A stretch of 64,000 nt of DNA from Medicago truncatula (GCF_003473485.1 NC_053045.1:57206494-57270493), one strand, 5' to 3'. Counted from the first letter of the stretch, positions 12,111 through 24,747 are shown. The notes: generated by a model not told the origin, from the letters alone. Numbers and translations are program-made.

Positions 12111-12970
12111 TTGCTAAAGCGGGTGAAACTCGTTGGAGTTCTCACTTTAGGCCTATCACTAGTTTGATCATATGACTTTGTAAGGTGACATTATTGGTAT
12201 ACTTGAAGAAGTAGGGAATAATCCCTCATTTGACAAATATGGTGAATTATGCTTTTGCTAGATATGCTTCAATCATTTGATTTTATCTCCATATGATATA
12301 TGATGATTGAAATTTTCAGATTTACAAATGATTTGAGTGTAGCACTATGAAAGCCTGATCGAGATCTTTTGAGTCTTTTGTCACTTGTCAATGCTACCAA
12401 ACAAGAATTACAAGAAATAAGGAATGGTGGGAGGGAAGAACTTATATCTAAAGTTATAAAAATTTGCAATAAGCATGATATTGATGTGCTTGGTTTGGAT
12501 GCACCATATGTGCAAGTGAAAAACCTAAGCGCCATGCTTCAACTTCGAATGTTTCTAATTTGCATCATTATAGGCATGATAGTTTGTTTTGGTGTTGTAG
12601 ATTTGCAGTTGCAAGAGCTCAATATTAGGTTTGATGAAGAGAGAGAATATTGAACTTTTACAATATGTTTCATGTTTGACTCCTACATCATCATTTGTGC
12701 CAGAAGTGGCCGTGTTATCATCTTTGAAATTATGTTAGAAATGTTCGATGTGACTCAAAATTTGCACAGCTGAAAGAACTTTCAGATCTTTATGAAAAAC
12801 TTGAAAAAACAAATAAGTGCAACACATCTGATAGCAACTACAAATGTTGAACAAGTTTTTGTTAGCTATGAAGTTTGTGTGAAGAGTCAAATGAGTAATA
12901 ATAATAAGTTGTTCAATGATCGTCCTGTAACTTGTGTTTGTAACGTAAACGTGTTATCACTCATTTTCAT
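12111..12970 (+). pseudogene. Decayed hAT transposase (ZMYM1/DUF4371-like)
   Basis: Fragments of a hAT-superfamily transposase of the type often annotated zinc finger MYM-type protein 1-like. Near 12111-12175 one frame reads GETRWSSHFRPITSLI, the conserved region at the end of DUF4371. At 12369-12653 another reads NATKQELQEIRNGGREELIS and later VVDLQLQELNIRFDEE, matching the usual DLQLQELNNRF block. Near 12760-12830 comes QLKELSDLYEKLEKTNK in a different frame, followed by traces of the C-terminal dimerisation region. Frames change and stops interrupt, so this is a dead DNA-transposon copy. No flanking terminal repeats were found. Confidence 0.75.
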
Positions 12971-13420
12971 TGATGCGTAATGGATCTTATAGCCAAACTA
13001 CAAGGGACTAATAACAAAACTAGCTACAACAATTCCTTGGCAACCCTGTCGATAAAAGTCATCCACCACGCTTTATCAATTCTGATCGTCGATCTTGGTC
13101 AATATCGTAACAGATTGGTTATGATGTTTTAAGTGTTAACAATGCAAAAACAAAAATAAATAACTAAAAATCTATCATAATTAAACTCTTTTTAAATTAA
13201 ACTGATATTACAGCCCTAATTTTACATTAACCTTTGCAAAGCTGCACAAGATGCTAGATACACATGGCTTGTATCCTATCACCCTCAATTTCAGATCTAC
13301 CCTTTCGTTTAAAAAATTCACGATCGGTCAGAACTTGAAACCAGAAGCGTAGTTACGGTAACCGATACAAGTGGAAGTGGGTCAACATATGGTTATTTTC
13401 TCGGGTTCAACCCGAACCCA

Positions 13421-13867
13421 TCAATTAAGACGGAGCAGGCGCCTTAGATCTCGCGTCGCAGAGTCATCAACCGTCACAGCCAACTGCTTCTTCATCAGAA
13501 AAGATGGTAAAGGAAGCGCGCTCGGCGACGGAGACAAACCAAACGCGGCAGATCCAGCGTACGTGTCGATCTTCACCGAATCCAACGATTTACCCCTGCG
13601 GAGAATCGTGACCTTCTCCACAGCTAAACCGCTGCTCTTCCCAGTGACTGAATCATCAACACTCGATCTCTTCAAGACCGCAGAAGCTTCCGGTTGATAG
13701 GAGCTCACGGCCACAGGTTTCTTTAGGCCTGGTCGGGTAACCGGTTTCCGGTGATACCTTGAGGTGACGGCACGGTTGTTGTAGCCGTAGCGGTTGCTCC
13801 GGTGAGAAAAGGGAGCAGGAGTAGGTGTGATAAAATAGTCTTGAGGGTATAAAACTTGAGTTCCCAT
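13421..13867 (-). CDS. Small PNRC-motif protein (At5g16110/At3g02555-like)
   Basis: An intronless gene of 148 residues. It begins MGTQVLYPQDYF and ends VDDSATRDLRRLLRLN, both typical of a plant family recalled from Arabidopsis At5g16110 and At3g02555. Other family blocks are VEKVTILRRGKSLDS (about residues 83-97) and SPSPSALPLPSFLMKK (about 112-127). The latter carries the SALPLPSF core of the proline-rich nuclear receptor coactivator (PNRC) motif, which in animals binds decapping or receptor partners. The biochemical role in plants is not established. The protein is basic and low in complexity, with no membrane segment or signal peptide. A GAA-rich tract and a TATA-like CTATATATC lie upstream. 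Length and both termini fit the family, so the gene looks intact. Confidence 0.85.
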   Translation of the reverse strand: MGTQVLYPQDYFITPTPAPFSHRSNRYGYNNRAVTSRYHRKPVTRPGLKKPVAVSSYQPEASAVLKRSSVDDSVTGKSSGLAVEKVTILRRGKSLDSVKIDTYAGSAAFGLSPSPSALPLPSFLMKKQLAVTVDDSATRDLRRLLRLN

Positions 13868-13906
13868 GGAGGTTTGGATACAAAAGAATGGTTTGAAGTT
13901 ACTTGA

Positions 13907-13937
13907 GAAGAAGAAGAAGAAGAAGAAAAAAGAAGAG
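13907..13937. repeat. GAA-type microsatellite in 5' leader of PNRC gene
   Basis: A run of GAA/AAG trinucleotides directly upstream of the minus-strand gene at 13421-13867, probably in its 5' UTR (read as CTT repeats in the transcript). Confidence 0.8.
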
Positions 13938-14037
13938 GTTATTACCCTTTAATTTATGTTAGAAAAATGAAGAAGAATTAAAATGGGTTACGGTGTATGT
14001 GAACGTGGAATTGGAAATGAGTGGAGGGGATGGGGAT

Positions 14038-14048
14038 GATATATAGCA
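14038..14048 (-). promoter_or_regulatory. Possible TATA box of PNRC-motif gene
   Basis: Minus-strand GCTATATATCATC lies about 175 bp upstream of the ATG at 13867. Position and sequence are plausible for the core promoter; no other support. Confidence 0.4.
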
Positions 14049-14506
14049 GGTGAGAAAGGATAAAATATAGGAAAATGCACCGTCCTTGCCTTGCCATAAA
14101 CCAACAATGACGCGTCATTATCAAAATAATTTAAATTAATAATGTAGAGAGAGAGGTGGCACCTCATTTCTGACTTAACAATTGAGGTGCGTTGTAGTTG
14201 GCTGACCAGAACGAGTAGCACTGTTTGTTTCCATGGGGTCATGGGGGACCCATTCTTGGTTGAGTCCCCTGATATTTTTGACACAAAAAGAAATCTTAAA
14301 ATCAGAATTAGCTAAATAGGAGTATAAGTCAAATGTTTGTCTAAGCAAAAATCAGTTAGTATTTTGAATGTCATAAAAACATTTTTAGCATTTTTCGAAT
14401 AAATATAATACTCGGTTGATTTTATAACGCAAAAAAAACTTATTTTATATATGTACTCCCTCTGAAAAAAAAACTTATTCCTTCAATATCTCATTTTATA
14501 TATGTA

Positions 14507-15106
14507 CTCCCTCTGTCCTAAATTATACGTAAAAAAAACTTATTTTCTCTGTCCCAAATTATAAGCAAAAAAGATCAACTTTTATCATATTTAATTATGT
14601 TTTTTTAAAAAATTGTATTTTTCAAAGGAAAATTAAATGCAAAGTGCATTCAATTTGATCTCTTTTTCATTTTCCCTGTAATCAACTACCAATGAAAATT
14701 GTTTTTACATCTTCCTATAAAACTTATTTCAAAGATAAGACAAAAAATTATGTTACAAACCACTCCCTCCGTTTCAAAATAAGTGTCGCTTTATCCAATT
14801 GCACACATATTAAGGAATAAAATAAAGTAGTCAAATGTCATAGTAATTTTACCAAATTATCATAATCAACTATTGATTTGTTTTTCATTAAAGAAAAAAT
14901 AATACTTCGGAAGTAGTGTAACATAATATTAATTGAAGGGTACAATTGAAAATAAAAAGTTATTATTGCATTAAAACTGAAAGTGACATTCATTTTGAAA
15001 CAATTTTTTTTTGCAAAAACAACACTCATTTTGAAATGGAGGGAGTGCTACGTTTTAATTTTCCTAATAAGTGTGATTTTTTTCTTATAATATAGGACGG
15101 AGGGAG
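14507..15106. mobile_element. Stowaway-like MITE (outer), interrupted by a second MITE
   Basis: Termini are CTCCCTCTGTCCTA on the left and the complement of CTCCCTCCGTCCTA on the right, flanked by TA at 14505-14506 and 15107-15108. Removing the inner MITE at 14761-15047 leaves about 313 bp, a normal length for this type. Confidence 0.75.
14761..15047. mobile_element. Stowaway-like MITE (inner copy)
   Basis: Inverted ends CACTCCCTCCGTTTCAAAAT and ATTTTGAAATGGAGGGAGTG enclose about 287 bp. The same family recurs in opposite orientation at 23784-24070, sharing the internal AAAGTGACATTCATTTTGAA block. Confidence 0.85.
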
Positions 15107-15414
15107 TATATCTTTTTCAATTATAGTTATCATCATCATAAATGTTAAGTGGTCATTGAATTTGTAACATATAGGCGACAAACAAATTTTATACCTCAAT
15201 ATTTTTATTTTTCTTTTCATTTTTCACCTCTCTCTTTCACAATTCTCTTCATCACCATCACCACTCGTCTCCTCCCCTCAGTCATCACCATCGTCCTCCC
15301 CACCACTACTTCTTCATCACCACCATGCCAGCAAGAGTAGTAATAAAGAGAGAGAACACGATGAATGATCATTGTTTGAAGAGTGGTGAGTGGTCGTCAT
15401 TGGAAGGGGGGAAT

Positions 15415-15416
<2 letters not shown>

Positions 15417-15452
<36 letters not shown>
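15417..15452. repeat. (GA)n microsatellite
   Basis: About 17 uninterrupted GA dinucleotides. Confidence 0.95.
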
Positions 15453-15454
<2 letters not shown>

Positions 15455-17405
15455 GACTCCATGCAAGTGGTCGTGAGATCTATTACACCAATGAGAGTGG
15501 AGTGGTTGTAAAACACGCACTTATGAGGAGAAGAAGAGGAAGCGAAAAAAAAAACTAAAAAAGGAATAAATTTATTTTATTAGGGTCTTGTTAACCGGTA
15601 CATCCATGGCAGTGGTTAATAAACTAAAAGTAGAAAGAAAAGCATGATTTACATTGAAAAGAGCAATATTTTAACTTTTAAAAAATAGAATACACAATTT
15701 TCAAAAAAATATTTCCTTTTCTAATTCTTTAATCAGTGCCCAAGGGGCACCGGTTAACATTTCTTATTTTTATTTAATGTACCAAATAGGCTTGTAATGC
15801 ATTTTTTTAAGGTAAACATGTAGTATTTGCAAGAACTCGTCATTCATTTCGTTTGGTCTTGTCTTGAGAATTTTTACTGTTGAAAAGATTTTCTCTATAG
15901 TTACTGTAGAGATCAAAAGTGCCAAACTAAACAAGTAAATACATCATTAAGTGATCATTTTTTTTACATGTCATTATTTCTAAGGTTAATACCTCTTTTG
16001 GCTAAACGATTTTGATTTTGGTCCTTATTAAAAAAAACATTTGGATTATATCCTTGTAGTATCATATTCTTCATTTAGGCTTATGTCAACATAATATGCC
16101 CAGTGGCACGCTGACAGGGACATTTTCATTATTTTCTGAATTAATTAATTCTAAATATCTATTTTTACAAATAAGTAATTAAAAAAATAAAACAATACAT
16201 CCGGACTTCGGCCCTCTTTATAATAAAAAAATAAATAAAAATAATAATACAGAATTTAAAAACAAATAAGAAAAATCAACATATTCCTCATTTCTTCATT
16301 CATAGTTCATGCAAAACCAATAATTCATCAAAACATAGAATGAGAAAAATTATCATGTTTGTCTTTTCTGAAATTCAATAACAAATCAAATCACCAGAAA
16401 ATCATCTTTCGAAAATTTTATCAGACCTAAAAAATTAAGTGTGCTCCAACTGTCTTCTTCAATGGATGCTTCTACCGTATGAAATCATAATCCAGATTTT
16501 CATCATCATCATCAACAACAACAAAAGAACTTACAATTTAGATTTTCATGGAAGGTCAACAACAACAACAAAGTGAATTTTAACAAATGAAAAGATGAAC
16601 CTGAGAATCAATTAAATGAACGGAAAAAGAAATCTCATCAATAATCTAAACACAATATATTTATCTCTACACCATTCAATTAGGTAAAAAGAAAATGAAT
16701 TTCCATTTGAATCAATTGGTTAAACTCCAATTGGCATGACTCACTCATGACTTAGTCGAGTTAACTCATTCACAGCAAAACTCAAATCCTATATATTTCC
16801 TTAAAACTTCAAATTTGAAATCTCCTTCTCCCCCTCTTTTGCGCCACCTCTATGAACTCTCCATCTCTCTTTGATCCTTTGCGCCGCCGCTCACACTCCA
16901 AAATTGTCTCTGCCTCCCTTTCCCGATCTGGAATTTTGTTTCTTTCTATTATGGGTTGGCTGCGAGGATGCAATTGATGGAGATAAAAAGGATAATGATA
17001 GGGATGTTGGTGTTTGAAGTGAAGGGTTGTGGTTATAATACGAGAAGTTTTTGGTGGGGATGTTACTGTTTCGATAAAATGAAGAAGATAATAACATGGT
17101 TAAGGTGAAGAAAAATTGGGGGTAGTGATTGGGAGGGAAGAAGATGATATTTGGATAATGTTAAGGGAAAGAAGAAATTGTGTTTTGAAGAAACGAGTTT
17201 CATATGTTGAAAATTTTTTGGTTGAATAAAATGAGATGAGTTCTTTAATGGAGGTGGTCGAAAGGTAGAACATGAAGATGTGAGAAATTTCTGTATATTT
17301 ATTTTAATGTTTATGAAATTTTAGTTTTGAATTCATGAATAAGCCATGTGTTAGGTGACCGGATAAAAAAAATGATGAACAACTTGAATTCGTCATGAAG
17401 TACCA
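15453..17405. other. Intergenic, repeat-like, no gene recognised
   Basis: AT-rich DNA. The 68-residue minus-strand frame at 16891-17097 is Ser/Asn-rich and matches no family I know. Short direct CAACAACAACAAAG blocks occur near 16515-16575. Confidence 0.5.
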
Positions 17406-17407
17406 TA

Positions 17408-17549
17408 TTCCCTCGGGTCACTATTATAAGCAAAACTTCATTTTTAGATGCATTGAATAATTAATGTATCTAGTAATAAAGATTAGTTACATTAATTATT
17501 TAATGTATCTAAAATGTGAAATTTTGCTTATAATAGTGACCTGATGGAG
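17408..17549. mobile_element. Stowaway-like MITE, 142 bp
   Basis: Ends TTCCCTCGGGTCACTATTAT and the complement of CTCCATCAGGTCACTATTAT, flanked by TA on both sides. The interior is a near-perfect hairpin (shared TTATAAGCAAAA and GATGCATTGAATAATTAATG words). Confidence 0.85.
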
Positions 17550-18221
17550 TATCTTATTTTAAACAAGGGATGAATACCACTTGCAAGTGGGAAGAAGTGA
17601 GATACGACTGACAATGAATCGAACCAACTTGAGAATAGTTTGAAATTGGACTCGATAATTAGTCTGTTGAACTTGGTTCATAAACCTAATGAGTTGAACT
17701 TGATCTGAAAATTAAATTCGTTAATTAAATGAGCTGTACTTGAGTTATATATAGCTCGACTGATTTGCTTCATTTGACTCCATTATGTATAATTGATTTC
17801 ATATACTTAAATAGTCTTTTAGTTAGTTTTCGAAACTTTTTATATGTATTAAATTATTAAATATTGTTTGACCAAATTTGTTTTTTAATTAAATATTTAG
17901 AAAAATACCTTAGAGTTTAAACGTTTCCGTTCCTTTTTTTTTTTTTTTTTAAAAAAAGCTTAGGAAGTAGAAACTTTAACTTCATTATATCCCTTTTATT
18001 ACTTTTGCAATTTCCAATTTCATTTCCGATCTCCGTTATTATTATGTTTTGGTTCCTTTTCATGTTCAATTGTCCACAGAAACAAAAAACTTTTGCTCTC
18101 CTTTGTTTTCAATGCAAAGAAGCTCTCTTGTCTAGTTGCTACGAAGAATAAAAAACTGAATTGGCTTAACTACTATGAATTTACATATTCTAAAAACCAA
18201 TCTGTAAAGCTTACTAAAAAG

Positions 18222-18457
18222 CAGTGGCGGATGTTGAAAAAAAAAATCGGGGATGCCAAATATTTATGAAATATATATTAAACGTTTTCAAATAATATTC
18301 AACATAGTAAAATGGTGTAGTAGTATAAATGTTTGGTTGGTACAAGGAGGATGCTGGTTCAAATCCCACTAAGAGGGTGCCGGAGGGATCGAACTCGGGA
18401 CACGCAAAACTGGAGGGTGCAGTGGCACTTGGGGGTCTCCAAAGAGATCCGCCCTTG
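18222..18457. mobile_element. hAT-type MITE with perfect 8-bp target duplication
   Basis: Termini CAGTGGCGGAT and ATCCGCCCTTG form an inverted repeat. CTAAAAAG occurs immediately outside both ends (18214-18221 and 18458-18465). An 8-bp duplication and CAG..TTG ends fit the hAT superfamily. Length is 236 bp and there is no transposase. Confidence 0.88.
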
Positions 18458-18465
18458 CTAAAAAG

Positions 18466-19516
18466 GTATGTCATATCCACAAATTATCTACCATTTTCAT
18501 CTCTCTTCAACCTAAGTTGTTTCCATTGTTTGGAAAGTGTTCCATTTTCTTTTCTTCCCTCTTGCACCATGTAATTCTAGTTTCTCACATTATGCTTGCA
18601 GACTGGTTTTTCAGGTCCTTGATGTGGTAAATTTGATGCTATATTGATTTTTTTACTACTGCGATTTAGAGACTATCAAAAGACTAAGCAGACAATTTGT
18701 AGTGCATGCTTCCCCGTTTTGATTTTCTAAAATGGATTTGAGTTTGGATGCTATACGTTTTGAGTTTTTTTTTAGGAAATGGTAAGTTTTTAATGAAAAG
18801 TTGTGTATTGAATTTCATTGAAAATTGTAATAGTTGACTTTTTAAAAGAATAATTACTAAATTTAGGATAATTAAAGAGTGCTCCAGAGGCAGCGTTAAT
18901 TAGACCTTTTTTTTTTTTTACAAAAATATTTAATTTTTGAGTTATGTGATTCAACCAAACGAATTGAATCTAACGAGCCGAATCAAAATGTTTATGAACA
19001 TATAACGAGCCAAACTCGAGCTAAAAAAAAAATGTTGTGTTGAATTCGAACCGAATTTCGAACTGAATCAAATTTTATCGAGTCGAGCTCAGACAAGTTC
19101 AACTCGACTCTGCTCATTTTCACTTCTCATTCGAGAAGTTATGTGTATTTTTGTCTTTTCTTGGATGGAGTTCTATTCTATCCATTTTCAAGTCTTTACA
19201 AGCCACACGTTGGCATCAAATATTTAAATCAATTTACTGAAGACAAAAGAAAAAACACACTACCATACTTCTAATCTTCTAGACATAGACCCCACCCCAC
19301 GATCCAATAAAGAACAGAACAACGCTGTAGCCATATTCACATTTCACATTAAAAAATCCAAATAAAAAAAAATACTAGTAAACCAGAATAAACTTTTACC
19401 AAAGTTCACGAAAAGAATGTGAAACAGTCAGTAATAGCGCTGTAATTTTGAAAGTAAAAATAAAATAAGAAATTAGAAAAGAAAGAGAAGGAAAAAGTGG
19501 GAGGAACAAAGAAAAC
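18466..19516. other. Intergenic, upstream of coiled-coil gene
   Basis: No gene seen. It contains T-rich and A-rich stretches and the promoter region of the gene starting at 19517. Confidence 0.5.
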
Positions 19517-22500
19517 ATGACGGCAGAATCGGGAGGTTTGAACTTCGATCTTCCCGAGGATGTCATGCAAGTACTACCGTCAGATCCATTTGAACAACTC
19601 GATGTAGCGCGCAAGATCACATCCATTGCTCTATCGACACGTGTCAAAGCCCTTGAATTGGAGTCATCGGAACTTCGCGCCAAGACCGCCGAGAAAGATG
19701 AACTCATAGCGGAACTTCAGTCTCAGCTTGAGTCTCTCGACGTTTCCCTCTCTCAAACCGCCGACAATCTCGTCCGTGCAGAGCAAGATAAGGTTTAATT
19801 TCCCATACTCTTTCTGTTTCATATTTTTTTCAGTGGTTGAGTTGAGTTGAGTTGAGGTTGATATTTTAGGAGAATTTGCTTAAGGAGAATGCTTCGCTTT
19901 CAAACACTGTCAGAAAGCTTAATCGAGATGTCTCCAAGGTCCGTTTATTTACTCAATTTTGATTATAATAATCCATCTTTGTTTTCTTCAATAAAATAGT
20001 AACTTTCTTTCCTAATTTCATGCAGTTAGAGGTTTTCAGAAAGACGCTTATGCAATCACTTCAGGAGGATGAGGATAATTCTGTAAGTTACTATTAATAC
20101 CATTTTATTTATTTAATGCTGTTTGGCGCTTGCTGTCTGTGGTTAACAAGTTCTTTGTTGCTTACCATTTTTGTCTTCGCATATAATGAAGAGAATTTGG
20201 CATTTTGCTTCTGATTTCAATACAGGCAAATACAATATAGTCCTTGCTTGGATAAATAGCTTAATTAAGTATTGTTTATCATATATGTGCTTATGTATAT
20301 ACTATTACTATTTATATAACAAAAGATAAAATAATGTCAAACTATTTTCATACAAGTTATAAGTTGTTTTCATAAGCTACCTTAGAGAGCTTATGGGTAT
20401 GCCATAAGTTGTTTATATAAGCTCTGTAAAACAGTCTGACAAGTGTTTTTGCTAGCAGATAAACAAAAACAAGTCAATCCAAACCGGCATTTAATCAATT
20501 TCTTAATTTACTGGATTGTGCTGCTATGGTGTGTGACTTGATTTAAATAGGCTAATGCTATTTGTTTCAAAGGGTATTTCCCTATTTAACTTTTTGGCAT
20601 TTACTGGTATTTGACATAGGGTGGAGCTCCAGACATTGTTGCTAGAATACAGAGTCAATCAAGTTTGACTTCTACGTCTCAGTATGGAGGTACTTTCAAC
20701 ATGTTCTATGTCATCCCCCCTTACAAGTCACAACATTACATTTCTGTTTGAGTCTTGGTGCCCTCTGTAGACTGCTCTCTCATTTAGGCTATTGTATGAT
20801 TTTCTCATTTATGCAATTAGCTTCAAGGTGCTTTTGGTTTAACTTTTACTTTTAAAGAGTAGACTTGTGACCAATATAGCTTCTTCAAATTCTTATAAGC
20901 TAATTTCCTTATCAATATAACTATATAAAGGATTTCGTATGCACTTCAAGAAACTGCCTAGCGGAAACTTTGACACATAGTTCTAGGCACTTTTGTCCAT
21001 TGAATGCGCATTCAGCATCCTATTATGTTTCCATTTGTTGAAAATCATAACAATGGCAATGATAATCCATAAATTACTAGGGTTTGGGTCCTATCCTTTT
21101 CCTTTGGGAACATGCCAATGTCATGTTTGGAGAGGAAACTGCAAGTTTTGCTGTACTGGAATTAATTATTTCCGGTGCTGGATTTAAAAATCTTTTGTAT
21201 AAGTTGTTTTTGCTTTTCTCTTGTTGAATGGTACACTGTTTTGCTATTAAAGAAAATGAGAGGATCCAAAGTTTTCCCCTTCCACATTTCTTGTAGAGAA
21301 TAATAGAGGGAACATATCTTAATTATATCTTATATAAATTCTTTAGAATATTAGTCTAGTTTTGTCATTAATGTTGGCTGGCAATGTCATGCATAAGCTG
21401 CATGTAAAACAATGTAATTATTTTAGCCAATCAGACATTAATCAGTTACTTGTATATGATGGAGAGAGCACTGATAGAAACATTTTAGTTTCTGTTTACA
21501 AGAGCGGGAGGAGAGTTATAGAGAGATGAATAGAGGGAAACTTCTATATTTAATCAAGCCTCCCCCTCCATATTCCTCTCTCTCTCTCTCTCTCCTGCTC
21601 TTACAAACAGGCCATTAAAGTTGAGCTCGTTCAGCTGCACTTTTTCATCTTCAGTTCTGAGAGGTTCTCATTTTATTGCAGATAATGGCGCGTCATTTCA
21701 ACCGTCTATATCTTCTTCAATGCCCCATGTCTCAGATAGTGAAAACTCTTATGCCGAGGATCAAGAATCTGATGGTATGTACTATGTATAATTTGTGAGG
21801 CAAATGCATATACATACATATAGTGTACATTTCAGTTTGCACTACCTAAAAAGACAATTTAGTGTCTCTTTAATTTTGAATGCGTATCCTGAAAAATGAA
21901 CAACTATAACTTTGAACGTGTATCCTGAACTTTCTTGGTTTTTCCATTCCAACATTGCAGATATAAGACCGAGGGTGCCCTATAATCTCCTCGTAGCATC
22001 ACAAAGAACCACCCCTCTGATTACTCCCACTGGTTCCCCTCCTAGTCTTTCTGCATCAGTATCTCCAACGAGAACATCCAGACCTATGTCTCCAAGGCGA
22101 CATTCCATTTCCTTTTCAACCTCAAGAGGCACACATGACGATAGGTCTTCAGTGTTTTCCTCGATAGGTCACGGTTCAATATCAAGCTCTGACTCAGTAA
22201 CAGGATCACAATCTGGTGAGTCCTTCCAACTGTGCTATTGTTGCATCGTGTAAAAAGATTACGTCTAGAAATGTTTAATTTAGGTCAATCTGTTTGGGTT
22301 ACTTCTTGGATCTTGCATCCTTATGAAAAATTAGGTGCTTAATATTTCCTGCATTGCAACCATACAAAGAAGGTTTTCATTAGGTTATAATCTTTATCTC
22401 ATTTTTTCTTCTTAACTTATGTGTCACAGGACGTACACGGGTGGATGGGAAGGAGTTCTTTCGCCAAGTCAGGTGAGGTCCCTTTTGTCTTCAAATTTTG

Positions 22501-22965
22501 AAAACTATTGAATCAAGTTCAGAAACTTAACTTCCACTACCAGAAACGTCAGTAGAAGACATGATTTACAAAGCGGATGCTATTCGTTTAGCTCCCAAAT
22601 AAAAACAGGCGCATCTTTTACATATTACAGTGAATGGCTAATTGTTTTGATCAAATTAGATTGGTTAGGTCATTATTCTCTATTTTATCTCATGGTTGTT
22701 AATATTAGGAACCGTTTGTCTTACGAGCAATTTGGTGCATTCTTGGCAAATGTTAAGGAGCTAAATTCCCATAAACAAACACGAGAGGTAATTCATCTGG
22801 TCTCTGCCTTGTTTCCTCTTATCCTCTTCCACCATGCCTTTTTCGGTAAATAGACTGTATGCAACACTGCAGGTGACTCTACAAAAAGCAGATGAAATTT
22901 TTGGGCCTGAAAACAAGGATCTATACACTGTATTTGAGGGATTGATCACACGCAATGTCCATTGA
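19517..22965 (+). CDS. At4g15545-like coiled-coil protein, nine exons
   Basis: Exons with GT..AG borders: 19517-19792, 19870-19938, 20026-20082, 20620-20689, 21682-21774, 21961-22215, 22430-22472, 22709-22787, 22873-22965. They total 1035 bp, giving 344 residues with an in-frame TGA. Residues about 20-135 are charged and heptad-like (ALELESSELRAKTAEKDELI, ENLLKENASLSNTVRKLN), predicting a coiled coil. Residues about 150-270 are Ser/Pro-rich (SPPSLSASVSPTRTSRPMSP). The C-terminal 75 residues (VDGKEFFRQVRNRLSYEQFG, KADEIFGPENKDLYTVFEGL) are the conserved signature of the uncharacterised plant family recalled as At4g15545. I infer a cytosolic or cytoskeleton-associated scaffold; no catalytic residues are evident. 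All joins keep frame, so the gene looks intact. Confidence 0.92.
20240..20490. mobile_element. Probable MITE in intron 3 of coiled-coil gene
   Basis: A segment with inverted words such as TTGCTTGGATAAATAGC near the left and AAGTCAATCCAAACC near the right, and ATAAGTTGTTT repeated inside. It enlarges intron 3 to 537 bp. No clear target duplication; the family is uncertain. Confidence 0.4.
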
Positions 22966-23627
22966 TGTTGTACTTAGGGCATTCTTATTCTAAGTTAATA
23001 ATAACGGATACTTTTTGTCTCCTCATAACAACCCCATTTTTTCTTCACTGTATATTTGCATGTTTATTACCGTGTAATAAAACATTTTTTCCTGAACATG
23101 AAAGCCTGTAAATTTGAATGAACAATTAACATTTTAATATGAAGTGAATGAAAGAGTGTTATTCTTGTAACTCATTGACATCTCTTTTGTAATGTTAGTC
23201 ATCATATAGTGAAACAGAGAACTACTCTCTCCCCCCAGACTAGGTCAATTTGGGCCGAACTGGGTCAACAAATTCTTTGCGTTCTCTCGTTGTTTTCTAC
23301 TTTTGGCTTGTGTTTATAATTGTTCCATACACTTTGTTTTGGTTGCTTGACTATCCCTTACTCAACACATCAAGTTTGTTATTGGTGTGATTTTTCATCG
23401 AATTCGCAACAAAATTAACAAGGTCATTATAGTAAAAGTAATAACAATTGTATCAAACGTAGTAATATTTATTGATTGTCTTGGTTCGAGTAAAATATCA
23501 AAAAGTGACAATTAAAAAGGAACGGAGGTAGTAGTATCAATCAATTAACGCTGAAATTCTTGGAGAATACATGATTAGTTTCATATCCAATAAAAATGTA
23601 ATATTTTGCAATTATTTTATAATTGTC

Positions 23628-23745
23628 ATTTTTTTTGACTAAAATTCACCTTATAAGGTGAATAAGTGGAATGTCAGGGGTTCGAACTTCGGCCCCTGCA
23701 TATAATAATGTATTGTCCTACCAACTAAGCTAAGCTCACGGGACG
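23628..23745 (-). mobile_element. tRNA-derived SINE-like sequence
   Basis: On the minus strand it begins GTCCCGTGAGCTTAGCTTAG with an A-box-like TTAGCTTAGTTGGTAG, then a B-box-like GTTCGAACCCC, and ends in an A-run (plus-strand T-run). The layout is that of a tRNA-derived retroposon. A related copy is at 56761-56888. Confidence 0.65.
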
Positions 23746-23783
23746 TCCATTTCACAATTTGATTGTTCTTATTAAACGTAGTA

Positions 23784-24070
23784 CTCCCTCCGTTTCAAAA
23801 TGAGTGTCGTTTTAGCAAAAAAAAAAAATTGTTTCAAAATGAATGTCACTTTTAGTTTTCAATGCAATAATAACTTTTTTTTTCCAATTATACCCTTCAA
23901 TTAGTACTATGTTACACTACTTCCAAAGTATTATTTTTTCTTTAATGAAAAACAAACCAATAGTTGATTAGGATAATTTAGTAAAATTGTTATGATATTT
24001 GACTACATTATTTCATTCCTTAATATGTGTGCAATTGATTAAAACGACACTCATTTTAAAATTGAAGGAG
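23784..24070. mobile_element. Stowaway-like MITE, same family as 14761-15047
   Basis: Left end CTCCCTCCGTTTCAAAATGA, right end TTTTAAAATTGAAGGAG, with TA at 23782-23783 and 24071-24072. Internal sequence matches the 14761 copy in reverse orientation. Confidence 0.85.
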
Positions 24071-24738
24071 TACTATCATACATTAAGGGTTTGTTTGAAA
24101 TCGGAGAAACAAGAAGGAAGGAAAGCAAAGAGGAAAGAAAGAGCATTGAAAAACGTCGTTTCCCTTGCATGGTTGCATTGTCAAAGTGGAAAGAAAGTTT
24201 TATTTTGATGGGCCCACGGGCAAAAACTTTCCGCTCATGGCAGCGAAGAAAGTTGGGTGATTAGTTTGCAAATTGTAAAATTACAAAATGGCCATCGGTT
24301 GAAATTAAAAATTACGGTGGCATGTGCATGTTATGTCCTCCCAAGTCTCAGAACTTGGTTGGTTAAAAGCATGCTTCTTCAATTTTATTTTTTTTGGTAC
24401 ATGCTTCTTCAAATTTCCTAGTTATTATAATTTATACACTAGTTTTTCAACTAAAAAAATATAACATCAATTTTCAGTGTAGGGGTATTTATGTCATTTA
24501 AAAAATATAGATGTATCTTTCCTTTAACTTTCTTTCCACTTTTTTTTTGTACCAAACAACTTAAATAATCATCTTACTTTCCACTCACTTTCATTCTTTC
24601 AACAATCATTCCTCTTACTTTCTTTCCTTCGACTTTCTTTGATCAGAGCCAGCTCCATTGAATTTAATCTCTTTTCCTACTTTTCACAAAATATTAAACT
24701 AAAAAAGGTAAATATATCCTTAAATAGTAAAAAGGATG

Positions 24739-24747
24739 AAAAGACAC
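24739..24747. repeat. Left 9-bp target-site duplication of Mutator-like element
   Basis: AAAAGACAC, exactly repeated at 30858-30866 just outside the other terminal inverted repeat. A 9-bp duplication is diagnostic of the Mutator superfamily. Confidence 0.95.

Larger units (their letters stand above)
22966..24738. other. Intergenic between coiled-coil gene and Mutator-like element
   Basis: No gene. It holds the Stowaway copy and SINE-like sequence listed separately, a Stowaway-type end GGAACGGAGGTAGTA near 23519-23533, and a possible element between 24085 and 24560 with TTTGTTTG and CCAAACAA ends. Confidence 0.6.

Noticed and set aside
16891-17097. 68-residue minus-strand Ser/Asn-rich frame
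   Set aside because: Low complexity, no matching family or gene structure.
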